Of a stretch of DNA of 64,000 nt, positions 8,905 to 17,762 are shown one piece after another. Source of the stretch: Pseudomonas sp. stari2 (GTDB taxonomy: Bacteria > Pseudomonadota > Gammaproteobacteria > Pseudomonadales > Pseudomonadaceae); the NCBI RefSeq assembly GCF_040760005.1, contig NZ_CP099760.1, positions 3,219,501 to 3,283,500 of the forward strand, given 5' to 3'. A program made the position numbers and the translations under genes. The notes under the pieces were generated by a model. It searched no databases and was not told the origin of the DNA. It saw nothing but the letters and a program-made list of their open reading frames with translations. How positions within the stretch are numbered: position 1 is the stretch's first letter; every line of letters begins with the position of its first letter.

Positions 8905-9855
8905 TCACGCGGCAGCGTGGGATGAATCAGCAGAAAGTTCGGATCGGGTCGGCAAACCCTCCATGTCACCACGGCTCTGCACCGCCCGGCTGCCGATCCA
9001 GTTGGCGCGTCTGACCGCCTCGGGAAAACTCTGATGCTCCAGCAGGGCGCTGATCATCCCCACCGCAAATCCATCGCCGGCGCCGACCGTATCGACCACG
9101 GTTTCGACCGGCACCCCGGCGACAAAACCCTGATCCAGATGTGTGCGGTAATACGCGCCTTGCGGCCCGAGCTTGATCGCCACGGCTTCGGCACCCTGAT
9201 CGAGATAGAACGCAGCGATATCCGCCGGGTCTTCAAACCCGGTCAGCAAGCGGCCTTCACTCAACCCCGGCAACACCCAGTGGGCGAGGGCGGCGAGGCG
9301 GTTGATCTCGGTGATCATCTCCCGCTCGCTGGCCCACAGGCTCGGGCGCAGGTTCGGGTCGAACGACACGCTGCGCCCGGCGTTGCGCATGCGGGTCATC
9401 AGTTCACGGGACATTTCCCGGGCGGATGCGGACAGCGCCGGGGGAATGCCGGTGGCGTGCAGATGTCGGGCGCTGAGCAGCGTCGGGGTGATCGACTGCG
9501 GCGACAGGTGACTGGCCGCCGAGCCGCGACGGAAATACTCGACCGTCGGGTCGCTGCCGTCATCGTTGCGCGACTTGAGCTGGAAACCGGTCGGGTGCGC
9601 GTTGTCGACTTCGACATGGCTGCAGTCCAGTCCTTCGCGAACCAGGGTCTCGACTACAAATCGTCCCAGCGAATCGGCACCGACCCGACTCAGCCACGCA
9701 ACGTTGAAACCCAACCGGGACAAACCGATGGCGACATTGCTGTCCGCCCCGGCAATGCGCCTGTGGAACTGATCGACGAAGGCCAGATCACCGCTCTGTT
9801 CGGCGACAAACATGGCCATGGTTTCGCCGAACGACAGAATATCGATCTCAGACAT
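8905..9855 (-). CDS. kguK: 2-ketogluconate kinase (PfkB family)
   Basis: A 316-residue PfkB/ribokinase-fold sugar kinase. GADSNVAIGLSRLG near residue 35 is the substrate-side glycine-rich motif and DTVGAGDGFAVG near residue 250 holds the catalytic aspartate and anion hole. It phosphorylates 2-ketogluconate to 2-keto-6-phosphogluconate in the cytoplasm, upstream of KguD. Its start overlaps the end of kguE by eight bases, which implies translational coupling. Without the operon it could equally be read as a 2-dehydro-3-deoxygluconokinase (KdgK); the kgu context decides. Confidence 0.9.
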   Translation of the reverse strand: MSEIDILSFGETMAMFVAEQSGDLAFVDQFHRRIAGADSNVAIGLSRLGFNVAWLSRVGADSLGRFVVETLVREGLDCSHVEVDNAHPTGFQLKSRNDDGSDPTVEYFRRGSAASHLSPQSITPTLLSARHLHATGIPPALSASAREMSRELMTRMRNAGRSVSFDPNLRPSLWASEREMITEINRLAALAHWVLPGLSEGRLLTGFEDPADIAAFYLDQGAEAVAIKLGPQGAYYRTHLDQGFVAGVPVETVVDTVGAGDGFAVGMISALLEHQSFPEAVRRANWIGSRAVQSRGDMEGLPTRSELSADSSHAAA

Positions 9856-10630
9856 GGGCAGGCTCCAGACGGGATTGGCCGAGGCGGGCGAGGGCGACGA
9901 CGTGTTCGGTGGTCAACTGCACCAGGTCCTCGCCCTGCAACGGGTATTCGGCGGCGCGCATAACGCCTTGGGCCATGTGCCGCAGCAGTTGTTCCCACAG
10001 ATGCAGGTCCGTCGCGGCCGGTGGCACGGCCACCAGTTTGCCGTCGGCACGGCGGGCTACGGTTTTGCAATGCACGTAGCCGACGTGGCGGCCCAGCAGT
10101 CGAGCGGCACTGGTGGCGGACTGGTCTTGCCACTGCCAGTTGCCGATGTCGAAGGTCATCTTGATCGGCAGGTTGTGCTGCTCGACGGCGGCGAAGAAGC
10201 GCTGGAACGGCTCGATGCGACCGCCGTGCAGGGTCTGGTCGTTTTCTACCAAAAGCTGAACAGGACTTTGCGCAAGGATTTGCGCCAAGGCTTGCAGATC
10301 ACCGTTGTCGGTGAAGAATCCAAGGGAAACCTTCAGCCACTTCGAACCGAACGCTTCGGCGTTTTGCAGCGCGGTGATGAGTTCGGGATTGGGCCGCGAC
10401 TGACCGGCCAGCCACAGCTCGGTGGGCGAGGAATAGATGCTTTGCAGGCCTTGAGCGTGGGCGGCAGCAGCAAGTTGTGCGGGTACTTCGTTGGTCAGCA
10501 GTTCTTCGCGCCATTCGATGCGATTGGCGCCGGCGGCGGCCAGCACTTCGATGAATGAGCCTTGGCCGCGACGACGAACAAGGTCGGCGCCGTAGCTGGA
10601 GAGGCTGATGGAAATGGCAGGTTTATTCAT
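9848..10630 (-). CDS. kguE: Sugar phosphate isomerase/epimerase family protein
   Basis: A 260-residue TIM-barrel protein of the xylose-isomerase-like / AP-endonuclease-2 superfamily: a short N-terminal strand, then acidic and histidine residues at strand ends (for example FDIGNWQWQD and GYVHCKTV). It is the first gene of the kgu operon. KguE has no firmly assigned reaction as far as I know; an isomerase or epimerase role in ketogluconate use is inferred. Its ATG lies 13 bases downstream of the PtxS operator. Confidence 0.85.
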   Translation of the reverse strand: MNKPAISISLSSYGADLVRRRGQGSFIEVLAAAGANRIEWREELLTNEVPAQLAAAAHAQGLQSIYSSPTELWLAGQSRPNPELITALQNAEAFGSKWLKVSLGFFTDNGDLQALAQILAQSPVQLLVENDQTLHGGRIEPFQRFFAAVEQHNLPIKMTFDIGNWQWQDQSATSAARLLGRHVGYVHCKTVARRADGKLVAVPPAATDLHLWEQLLRHMAQGVMRAAEYPLQGEDLVQLTTEHVVALARLGQSRLEPAHV

Positions 10631-10643
10631 TGTTATCTACCTC

Positions 10644-10657
10644 TGAAACCGGTTTCA
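10644..10657. promoter_or_regulatory. PtxS operator upstream of kguE
   Basis: TGAAACCGGTTTCA, a perfect 14-base palindrome identical to the published PtxS operator, in the 66-base gap between kguE and ptxS. PtxS leaves such sites when 2-ketogluconate binds, which would derepress kguEKTD. An identical copy lies at 11775-11788. Confidence 0.9.
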
Positions 10658-10696
10658 TTTTTGTTCAAAAAAATTTTTGGGTGGCCCCGTAGGGCC

Positions 10697-11722
10697 TTAT
10701 TCCGCCTTATTGCGCGTTGAGCCGCGCTCGATCAGCACCGGCGCAAAATCCAGCGTCCGCGTCACCTCGGTATCCCCACGCAACCGCTTGAGCAAACACT
10801 CAAACGCCCGCGCCCCAATCTCCTCTGTAGGCTGTGCAAGGGCAGTAATCCCGCTGCCCACCAATGGATACCAATCCAGGTCATCCAGCGCGATCAACCC
10901 GACATCCTCGAACAACCGGCAGCCAATCTCACGTAAAGCCAGGGTGCAGGCCAGCGCCGCCACGCCATTGGCGCAGAACAGGGCCTTCGGGCCGTTTTCA
11001 GGTGTGTTCAAAAAGGTTTGAAGATCGTTCGCAAGGCGTGGGCCGGTTTCCAGTACTGCGCCACGCATGTCTTCGCGCTGGCCAACCTGCTGCTGAAAGC
11101 TGCTGACCCGCTCGATCCGCGAACTGGTCCCGTCATAGGGTTCAGTCACCAGCAGCACATCGCGATAGCCACGTTGCTGAAGATGTTCGAGCGCCATCTC
11201 GATGGCTTGCGGGTTGTTCAATCCGACCATGTCGCTGTCCAGCCCGTCGACCTTGCGATCCACCAGCACCAGCGGCATTTCCCGCTTCAACTCATCCAGT
11301 TCATCCCGGTGATGGCCCAGGGTGTTCACGATCAGCCCTTCGATGTTGTACGAGCGCAGCAGCGCCAGATGCTGGCGTTCCTGTTCGTCATCGCGGTCGG
11401 TGTTGCACACCACCAGGCTGTAGCCGTGCCGGCGGCAGGCAGTTTCCACCCCGTGCATCACGGCAATCGAATAAGGGTTGCGGATATCGGCCACCAGCAT
11501 GCCGATCAGGCGCGTGCGGCCGCGTTTCAAACCACGGGCCATCTGATTGGGGCGATAGCCGAGTTCGGCGATCGCCTGCTCGATGCGCTGGGCAATGGCA
11601 TCGGAGAGCAGGGCACGGTCATCGCCGATGAAGCGCGAGACGCTGGCCTTGGACACGCCCGCGTGTTCGGCGACGTTGAGCATAGTCACGCGGCTGCGCT
11701 GGGCGGCGGAGAAGTCGTTCAC
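10697..11722 (-). CDS. ptxS: PtxS, LacI-family repressor of the kgu operon
   Basis: A 341-residue LacI/GalR regulator. The N-terminal helix-turn-helix (TMLNVAEHAGVSKASVSRFI, residues 13-32) and hinge helix (NQMARGLKRGRT) precede a periplasmic-binding-protein-like sensor domain (residues about 68-335). It is transcribed in the same direction as the kgu operon, immediately upstream. In Pseudomonas, PtxS responds to 2-ketogluconate and represses both itself and kgu. Identical palindromes in front of kguE and in front of ptxS fit that loop. Confidence 0.93.
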   Translation of the reverse strand: MNDFSAAQRSRVTMLNVAEHAGVSKASVSRFIGDDRALLSDAIAQRIEQAIAELGYRPNQMARGLKRGRTRLIGMLVADIRNPYSIAVMHGVETACRRHGYSLVVCNTDRDDEQERQHLALLRSYNIEGLIVNTLGHHRDELDELKREMPLVLVDRKVDGLDSDMVGLNNPQAIEMALEHLQQRGYRDVLLVTEPYDGTSSRIERVSSFQQQVGQREDMRGAVLETGPRLANDLQTFLNTPENGPKALFCANGVAALACTLALREIGCRLFEDVGLIALDDLDWYPLVGSGITALAQPTEEIGARAFECLLKRLRGDTEVTRTLDFAPVLIERGSTRNKAE

Positions 11723-11774
11723 GGTCTGAAACCTTGTTATTGGATTTGTCAGGTCAGATCGCTGTATCTGGATC

Positions 11775-11788
11775 TGAAACCGGTTTCA
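11775..11788. promoter_or_regulatory. PtxS operator upstream of ptxS (autoregulation)
   Basis: TGAAACCGGTTTCA, 52 bases upstream of the ptxS start, identical to the site before kguE at 10644-10657. It implies negative autoregulation. Confidence 0.88.
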
Positions 11789-11880
11789 GGAAACACCAGA
11801 AGAGAATCGATCGTCAAGAGAATGATCGGGAGAAATTCGTAAGTCGCCGACAAATGGCGTTTCGCAGGGAGCCGCTGACG

Positions 11881-12522
11881 TCAGCCGAACAACCCGGCGG
11901 CGATGTTGATCGAAAACCCGAGGATGGCGGTGTTGAATACAAACCCGATCAACGACTGCGCCAGCACAATCTTGCGTATCTCACGAGTCGCAACGCCCAC
12001 ATCCGCCGTCTGCACAGCCACGCCGATGGTGAACGAGAAGTACAGAAAGTCCCAGTAGTTGGGTGTCGTCAGGCCTTCGGCAAAACGCAGTGCCGGTTCC
12101 TTGCCATCCCAGGTGTAAAACAGCCGGGCGTAGTGGACGCAGAAAATCACCCCGATCAGCAGCCACGAACCGATGACGGTCAGTGCGGTAAAACCGTAGT
12201 GCAAGAGTTTGCGGGTGGTTTCCAGGTCCTTGCTGCCAGCCAGCTCGACGGTAATGGTCGCCAGGCTCGCCAACGCCGCGATGCAGACGACAAACAGCAC
12301 CAGCCCGGCATTTTCATCCTCGACTTCGGCAATGCGTTTGACGTCCGGCGCTTTGGCGCGGATGGTCAGCCAAAGCATCAGGATCAGGTAAGTCCAGACC
12401 CCGGCATTCCAGCCGATGAGGATCTTGCTGATGACGGAATCGACGGGTGCCAGCAGGCCGACGGCAAGGCCGAACAGGGCGGCGGCGGAGAGGCGAGGAT
12501 GGGTGCGAGCGAGGAAGCGCAT
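11881..12522 (-). CDS. DUF1345 family membrane protein
   Basis: A 213-residue integral membrane protein with about five hydrophobic segments. The conserved core [25 protein letters not shown] near residue 155 and the closing [23 protein letters not shown] identify the DUF1345 family. The YFSFTIG segment resembles the pore helix of two-TM potassium channels, so a channel-like role is possible but unproven. The frame is open to 12600, but [12 protein letters not shown] at 12522 is taken as the start because the preceding 26 residues look like non-coding translation. The RBS is weak. It follows the RND genes in the same direction. Confidence 0.75.
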   Translation of the reverse strand: MRFLARTHPRLSAAALFGLAVGLLAPVDSVISKILIGWNAGVWTYLILMLWLTIRAKAPDVKRIAEVEDENAGLVLFVVCIAALASLATITVELAGSKDLETTRKLLHYGFTALTVIGSWLLIGVIFCVHYARLFYTWDGKEPALRFAEGLTTPNYWDFLYFSFTIGVAVQTADVGVATREIRKIVLAQSLIGFVFNTAILGFSINIAAGLFG

Positions 12523-12600
12523 GGGAACTCGATGGGCCAGGGTATGCAGACACCTTAGCCCAGCGCGGCGACCCGTGGCCACCGCGCCGGAAGCGGTCAA

Positions 12601-15600
12601 TCAATCAGGCTTGGCAAACCTGCGCACAAGCTTGATCACGACAACGAAAAACACCGGCACAAAGATCACCGCGAGCGTCGCCGTAATCATCCCGCCAATC
12701 ACCCCGGTACCAATCGCCTGCTGACTCGCCGAACTCGCGCCCGTGGCAATCGCCAGCGGTACCACGCCCAGAATGAACGCTAGCGAAGTCATGACAATCG
12801 GCCGCAACCGCAGACGCGCAGCTTGCAGCGTGGCGTCAATCAGATCGTGACCTTCGTCATACAGGCTCTTGGCAAACTCGATGATCAGGATCGCGTTTTT
12901 CGCCGACAATCCGATGATGGTGATCAGGCCGACCTTGAAGAACACGTCGTTGGGCATCCCACGCAAGGTCACTGCCAGCACTGCACCGAGTACACCCAGC
13001 GGCACAACGAGCAGCACCGAAGTCGGAATCGACCAGCTCTCGTACAAAGCCGCCAGACACAGGAACACGATCAACAGCGACAACCCGAGCAGGATTGGCG
13101 CCTGACTGCCGGACAAACGCTCCTGCAACGACAGCCCTGTCCATTCCTGACCCAGCCCTTTCGGCCCTTGGGCCACCAGCCGTTCGATCTCCGCCATGGC
13201 TTCGCCGGTGCTGTGACCGGGTTTCGGTTCGCCGGAAATCGAGATCGCCGGATAGCCGTTGTAGCGGGTCAGTTGCGCCGGGCCCTGAGTCCATGTGGCT
13301 CGGACGAACGCCGACAGTGGCACCATTTTTCCGGCGTCGTTGCGTACGTGCATTTTCAGCAAGTCATCGACCTGACTGCGGCGATCACCTTCAGCCTGCA
13401 CGACAACCCGTTGCATCCGACCCTGATTGGGGAAGTCGTTGACGTACGAGGAGCCGATGGCGGTGGACAGCACGTTACCGACGTCGGCGAACGAAACTCC
13501 CAAGGCGTTGGCCTGCTTGCGGTCCACTTCCAGTTGCACTTGCGGTGCTTCGGCCAGCGCGCTTTCACGCACGTTCATCAGGATCGGGCTTTTCTCGGCG
13601 GCTTCCAGAAGTTGGGTGCGTGCCTCCATCAAAGTCGCATGACCGAGGCCACCGCGATCCTGCAGGCGGAACTCGAAACCGCTGGACGTACCGAGACCGT
13701 CCACCGGCGGCGGCAGCACGGCGAAAGCCACGGCATCCTTGATCTGACTCAGGGCGATGTTCGCACGGTCGGCAATCGAGCTCGCTGAATCGTCGCCGCC
13801 ACGTTGCGACCAATCCTTGAGTGTGGTGAAGGCCAGCGCAGCGTTCTGCCCGCTGCCGGAGAAGCTGAAGCCGAGTATCACGGTGCTGTCGCCCACACCC
13901 GGTTCGCCGGCGTTGTGCGCTTCGATCTGCTCGACCACCTGCACCGTACGGTTCTTGCTCGCACCGGGTGGCAATTGAATGTCGGTGATGGTGTAACCCT
14001 GATCCTCGACCGGCAGGAACGAAGAGGGCAGGCGCGCGAAGCACAGGCCCAGACCCACCAGCAACACAACGTAGATCAGCAGATAACGACCGGTGCGTTT
14101 CAGCGCATAGCCGACCCAGTCCTGATAGCGATTCGTCAGCCACTCGAAGCGGCGGTTGAACCAGCCGAAGACCCCGTTTTTCTCGTGATGCTCACCTTTG
14201 GCGATTGGCTTGAGCAGCGTTGCGCACAACGCCGGGGTCAAGGTCAGGGCGAGGAACGCCGAGAACAGGATCGAAGTCGCCATCGACAGCGAGAACTGGC
14301 GATAGATGACGCCCACCGAGCCCTGCATGAATGCCATCGGAATGAACACGGCCACCAGCACCAGCGTGATGCCGATGATCGCGCCGGTAATCTGCCGCAT
14401 CGCTTTGCGAGTCGCCTCTTTGGGCGACAGGCCTTCGGTGGCCATGATCCGTTCGACGTTCTCCACCACCACAATGGCGTCGTCCACCAGAATGCCGATC
14501 GCCAGCACCATACCGAACATGGTCAGCACGTTGATCGAGAACCCCAGCGCGAGCATGGTCGCGAAGGTGCCCATCAACGCCACCGGCACCACCAGCGTCG
14601 GGATCAGTGTGTAGCGGATGTTCTGCAGGAACAGGAACATCACCGCGAACACCAGCAACATGGCTTCGCCGAGGGTGTAGACCACTTTGGTGATCGAGAC
14701 CTTCACGAATGGCGAAGTGTCGTAGGGAATCTTGTATTCCACGCCCGCCGGGAAATAACGCGACAGCTCATCCATCTTCGCCCGGATCAAAGTCGCGGTA
14801 CTGAGGGCATTGGCGCCCGGTGCCAGTTGCACGCCGACGGCGGTGGACGGCTTGCCGTTCAGACGGGTGCCGAACTGGTATTCCTGACTGCCGATCTCGA
14901 CCCGCGCCACATCCTTGATGCGCACGGTGGAACCGTCCGGATTGGCCTTGAGCACGATGTCGGCGAACTCTTCCGGCGTCGACAGTTGTCCCTTGACCAG
15001 AATCGTCGCGGTGATTTCCTGAGTGCTCGGGTTTGGCAGATCGCCAATGCTGCCCGCCGAGACCTGAGCGTTCTGCGCGACGATGGCGGCGTTGACATCA
15101 GCTGGCGTCAGGTTGAAACCGATCAGCTTCTGCGGGTCGACCCAGATCCGCATCGCCCGCTCGGCGCCATACAACTGGGCCTTGCCGACGCCGTCGATGC
15201 GTTTGATCTCGTTCATCACGTTGCGCGCCAGGTAATCGCTGAGCGCTACGTCGTCAAGTTTGCCGTCACTGGAGGTCAGGGTGATCAGCAGCAGGAAACC
15301 GGCGGAGACTTTCTCCACCTGCAAGCCTTGCTGATTGACCGCTTGCGGCAGGCGCGACTCGACCACTTTCAGGCGGTTTTGTACATCGACCTGCGCCAGT
15401 TCCGGGTTGGTGCCGGGCTGGAACGTCGCCTTGATCGTGGCGCTGCCGAGGCTGCTCTGCGATTCGAAATACAGCAGGTGATCGGCGCCGTTGAGCTCTT
15501 CCTCGATCAGGCTGACCACGCTCTCGTCGACGGTCTGCGCCGAGGCACCCGGGTACACGGCATAGATTTCGATCTGCGGCGGTGCGACATCGGGGTATTG

Positions 15601-15699
15601 CGCCACCGGCAATTGCGGGATGGCCAGCGCACCGGCCAACAGGATGAACAACGCGACGACCCAGGCGAACACCGGGCGGTCGATAAAGAACTGCGGCAT
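12601..15699 (-). CDS. RND multidrug efflux pump, inner-membrane transporter (HAE1 / AcrB-MexB family)
   Basis: A 1032-residue, twelve-TM resistance-nodulation-division transporter, full length for the family. The start MPQFFIDRPVFAWVVALFI, QLPVAQYPDVAPP and the TM4 proton-relay pair in GILVDDAIVVVENV (about residue 405) are AcrB/MexB hallmarks. Two large periplasmic loops (about 40-335 and 555-870) form the drug-binding porter domain. It exports hydrophobic or amphiphilic compounds by proton antiport together with the adaptor encoded 15 bases upstream. No outer-membrane factor gene follows, so it probably borrows an OprM/TolC-type channel made elsewhere. I cannot assign it to a named Mex system. 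Confidence 0.95.
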   Translation of the reverse strand: MPQFFIDRPVFAWVVALFILLAGALAIPQLPVAQYPDVAPPQIEIYAVYPGASAQTVDESVVSLIEEELNGADHLLYFESQSSLGSATIKATFQPGTNPELAQVDVQNRLKVVESRLPQAVNQQGLQVEKVSAGFLLLITLTSSDGKLDDVALSDYLARNVMNEIKRIDGVGKAQLYGAERAMRIWVDPQKLIGFNLTPADVNAAIVAQNAQVSAGSIGDLPNPSTQEITATILVKGQLSTPEEFADIVLKANPDGSTVRIKDVARVEIGSQEYQFGTRLNGKPSTAVGVQLAPGANALSTATLIRAKMDELSRYFPAGVEYKIPYDTSPFVKVSITKVVYTLGEAMLLVFAVMFLFLQNIRYTLIPTLVVPVALMGTFATMLALGFSINVLTMFGMVLAIGILVDDAIVVVENVERIMATEGLSPKEATRKAMRQITGAIIGITLVLVAVFIPMAFMQGSVGVIYRQFSLSMATSILFSAFLALTLTPALCATLLKPIAKGEHHEKNGVFGWFNRRFEWLTNRYQDWVGYALKRTGRYLLIYVVLLVGLGLCFARLPSSFLPVEDQGYTITDIQLPPGASKNRTVQVVEQIEAHNAGEPGVGDSTVILGFSFSGSGQNAALAFTTLKDWSQRGGDDSASSIADRANIALSQIKDAVAFAVLPPPVDGLGTSSGFEFRLQDRGGLGHATLMEARTQLLEAAEKSPILMNVRESALAEAPQVQLEVDRKQANALGVSFADVGNVLSTAIGSSYVNDFPNQGRMQRVVVQAEGDRRSQVDDLLKMHVRNDAGKMVPLSAFVRATWTQGPAQLTRYNGYPAISISGEPKPGHSTGEAMAEIERLVAQGPKGLGQEWTGLSLQERLSGSQAPILLGLSLLIVFLCLAALYESWSIPTSVLLVVPLGVLGAVLAVTLRGMPNDVFFKVGLITIIGLSAKNAILIIEFAKSLYDEGHDLIDATLQAARLRLRPIVMTSLAFILGVVPLAIATGASSASQQAIGTGVIGGMITATLAVIFVPVFFVVVIKLVRRFAKPD

Positions 15700-15714
15700 A
15701 GAAGAGCGTCCTGC

Positions 15715-16872
15715 TTACTGACCAGAGGTCTGGGCAAGTGGAAGAGGGGTGTCGTCGATCTGCACCACTTCACCCGGACGGGCGTGCTGCAGGCCTTCGA
15801 TGACAATGCGGTCGCCGGGCTTGAGACCGCCGGTGACGATCCAGCGGTCGTTCTGCACTGCGCCGAGTTGCACTGGCTGCTGGGCGACGCGCATCTGATC
15901 GTCGACGGTCAGCACCTGCGCCACACCGGCGCTGTCACGCTGTACCGCGCGTTGCGGCACGGTCAGACCGTGCTGGATCACGCCTTGCTCCAGACGCACG
16001 CGAACGTAGCTGCCGGGCAGCAGATCGAGATCCGGGTTGGGGAATTCGCTGCGCAGAATGATCTGCCCGGTGCCCGGATCGACCGTGATGTCGCTGAACA
16101 GCAATTTGCCCGGCAGCGGATAGAGGCTGCCGTCGTCCTGGATCAACGTGGCCTTGACCTGATCCTGGCCGACTTGTTGCAACTGGCCGGAACGGAAGGC
16201 CCGGCGCAGCTCATTCAGTTCACGGGTCGACTGGCTGAGGTCGGCATGGATCGGGTTCAGTTGCTGGATCAGCGCCATGGGCGTGGTTTCGTTCTGGCCG
16301 ACCAGCGCGCCTTCGGTGACCAGCGCACGGCCGACTCGCCCGGAAATCGGCGCAGTGACGGTTGCGTAACCTAAGTTCAGTTTCGCCCGTTCGACGGCAG
16401 CCTTGTTGGCGGCGACGTCGGCGGCGGTCTGCCGGGCGTTGGCGCGGGCGTTGTCGTAGTCCTGAGCGCTGATGGCCTTGTCATCGATCAACTGGGCGTA
16501 GCGCTGTTCCTGCAGTTTTGCCTGGAACGCGTTGGCTTCGGCCTTGCGCAGGGCGGCTTCGGCGCTGTCCAGGTCAGCCTTGAGCGGTGCCGGATCAATG
16601 CGGAACAACACGTCGCCCTTTTTCACGTCGCTGCCTTCGCGATAGGTGCGTTGCAGCACCACGCCGGCGACCCGGGCGCGGACTTCGGCGATGCGCGGTG
16701 CGGCAATGCGCCCGCTCAGCTCGCTGCTGATCGACAGGGGACGCGCCTCAAGGGTTTCGACCCGCACGGTGGCCGGTGGCGCCTGTTCCTCAGTGCTCGA
16801 GGATTTACCACAGGCACTCAGCGTCAGCGCCAATGCGATCAGGCCGAGCCCGGCCAGCAGATTCTTCGACAT
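15715..16872 (-). CDS. RND efflux periplasmic adaptor (membrane fusion lipoprotein)
   Basis: A 385-residue MexA/AcrA-type adaptor. The N-terminus MSKNLLAGLGLIALALTLSAC is a lipoprotein signal with lipobox LSAC (acylated Cys 21). A lipoyl half-motif (RVAGVVLQRTYREGSDVKKGD, two segments), an alpha-hairpin (about residues 95-165) and a beta-barrel region follow. It bridges the RND pump and the outer-membrane channel. The frame is open to 17088, but only the 16872 start gives a lipoprotein signal. It is divergent from the response-regulator gene, so the two-component system is the likely regulator. Confidence 0.93.
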   Translation of the reverse strand: MSKNLLAGLGLIALALTLSACGKSSSTEEQAPPATVRVETLEARPLSISSELSGRIAAPRIAEVRARVAGVVLQRTYREGSDVKKGDVLFRIDPAPLKADLDSAEAALRKAEANAFQAKLQEQRYAQLIDDKAISAQDYDNARANARQTAADVAANKAAVERAKLNLGYATVTAPISGRVGRALVTEGALVGQNETTPMALIQQLNPIHADLSQSTRELNELRRAFRSGQLQQVGQDQVKATLIQDDGSLYPLPGKLLFSDITVDPGTGQIILRSEFPNPDLDLLPGSYVRVRLEQGVIQHGLTVPQRAVQRDSAGVAQVLTVDDQMRVAQQPVQLGAVQNDRWIVTGGLKPGDRIVIEGLQHARPGEVVQIDDTPLPLAQTSGQ

Positions 16873-16943
16873 GTACGACCCCCAATATTGATGTGCGCAT
16901 CCTACGGACAGGCACCGAAGGTAGCGGTGAAGCTTTGTAGGTG

Positions 16944-16963
16944 CTGTGTGAAATTGTGTAAGG
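16944..16963 (+). promoter_or_regulatory. Tandem direct repeat, candidate response-regulator site
   Basis: CTGTGTGAAA is followed at once by TTGTGTAAGG in the 184-base divergent gap. The two ten-base units share TGTGT and a purine-rich tail. Head-to-tail half-sites at ten-base spacing are what OmpR-family regulators such as the adjacent one usually bind. Confidence 0.35.
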
Positions 16964-17056
16964 GTTTTGCTCTGGGACGAGTGAGGGCGTATATCCTTTA
17001 CGCCTTGAAATTTATTGCGACATGACTGTCGCCACCGCTCGCTCTGGATCACCTCA

Positions 17057-17758
17057 ATGCCCAACATCCTCCTGGTCGAAGACGACACCGCTCTCGCCGA
17101 ACTGATTTCCAGCTATCTGGAACGCAACGGTTACTCCGTCAGCGTGATCGGTCGTGGCGACCATGTGCGCGAACGGGCGCGTCTAAACCCGCCGGACCTG
17201 GTGATTCTCGACCTGATGCTGCCGGGCCTCGACGGATTGCAGGTGTGTCGCCTGTTGCGCGCCGACTCGGCGACGCTGCCGATCCTGATGCTCACTGCCC
17301 GTGATGACAGCCACGATCAGGTGCTGGGCCTGGAAATGGGCGCCGACGATTACGTCACCAAACCTTGCGAGCCGCGAGTCCTGCTGGCGCGGGTGCGCAC
17401 CTTGCTGCGGCGCAGCAGCCTCGGCGAGCCGATGACTGCCAACGACCGCATCCTGATGGGCAATCTGTGCATCGACCTGTCGGAACGCACTGTGACCTGG
17501 CGCGAACAACCGGTCGAGCTGTCCAGTGGCGAATACAACCTGCTGGTGGTGTTGGCCCGTCATGCCGGTGAAGTGTTGAGCCGCGACCAGATCCTGCAAC
17601 GCCTGCGCGGTATAGAGTTCAATGGCACCGACCGTTCGGTGGATGTGGCGATTTCCAAACTGCGACGCAAGTTCGACGACCACGCGGGCGAAGCGCGCAA
17701 GATCAAGACCGTGTGGGGCAAGGGTTATCTGTTCAGCCGTTCCGAGTGGGAATGCTGA
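17057..17758 (+). CDS. OmpR-family response regulator (RstA-like)
   Basis: A 233-residue regulator. The receiver domain (residues 1-115) shows the acidic pocket LLVEDD, the phosphoacceptor in DLVILDLMLPG (about Asp 52) and the conserved lysine in YVTKPCEP (about residue 101). The C-terminal winged helix (about 130-228) ends with DVAISKLRRKFDD and KGYLF. It is probably phosphorylated by the histidine kinase starting four bases downstream. Its position divergent from an RND efflux operon suggests control of efflux. ATG 17057 is used because the frame upstream lacks homology. Confidence 0.92.
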   Translation: MPNILLVEDDTALAELISSYLERNGYSVSVIGRGDHVRERARLNPPDLVILDLMLPGLDGLQVCRLLRADSATLPILMLTARDDSHDQVLGLEMGADDYVTKPCEPRVLLARVRTLLRRSSLGEPMTANDRILMGNLCIDLSERTVTWREQPVELSSGEYNLLVVLARHAGEVLSRDQILQRLRGIEFNGTDRSVDVAISKLRRKFDDHAGEARKIKTVWGKGYLFSRSEWEC

Positions 17759-17762
17759 GTCG

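Noticed and set aside
13804-16374. Open frame of 856 codons on the plus strand opposite the RND genes
   Set aside because: It is an antisense shadow of high-GC coding DNA: very rich in His, Gln, Arg and Asp, no recognisable domain, while the minus strand encodes complete RND proteins.
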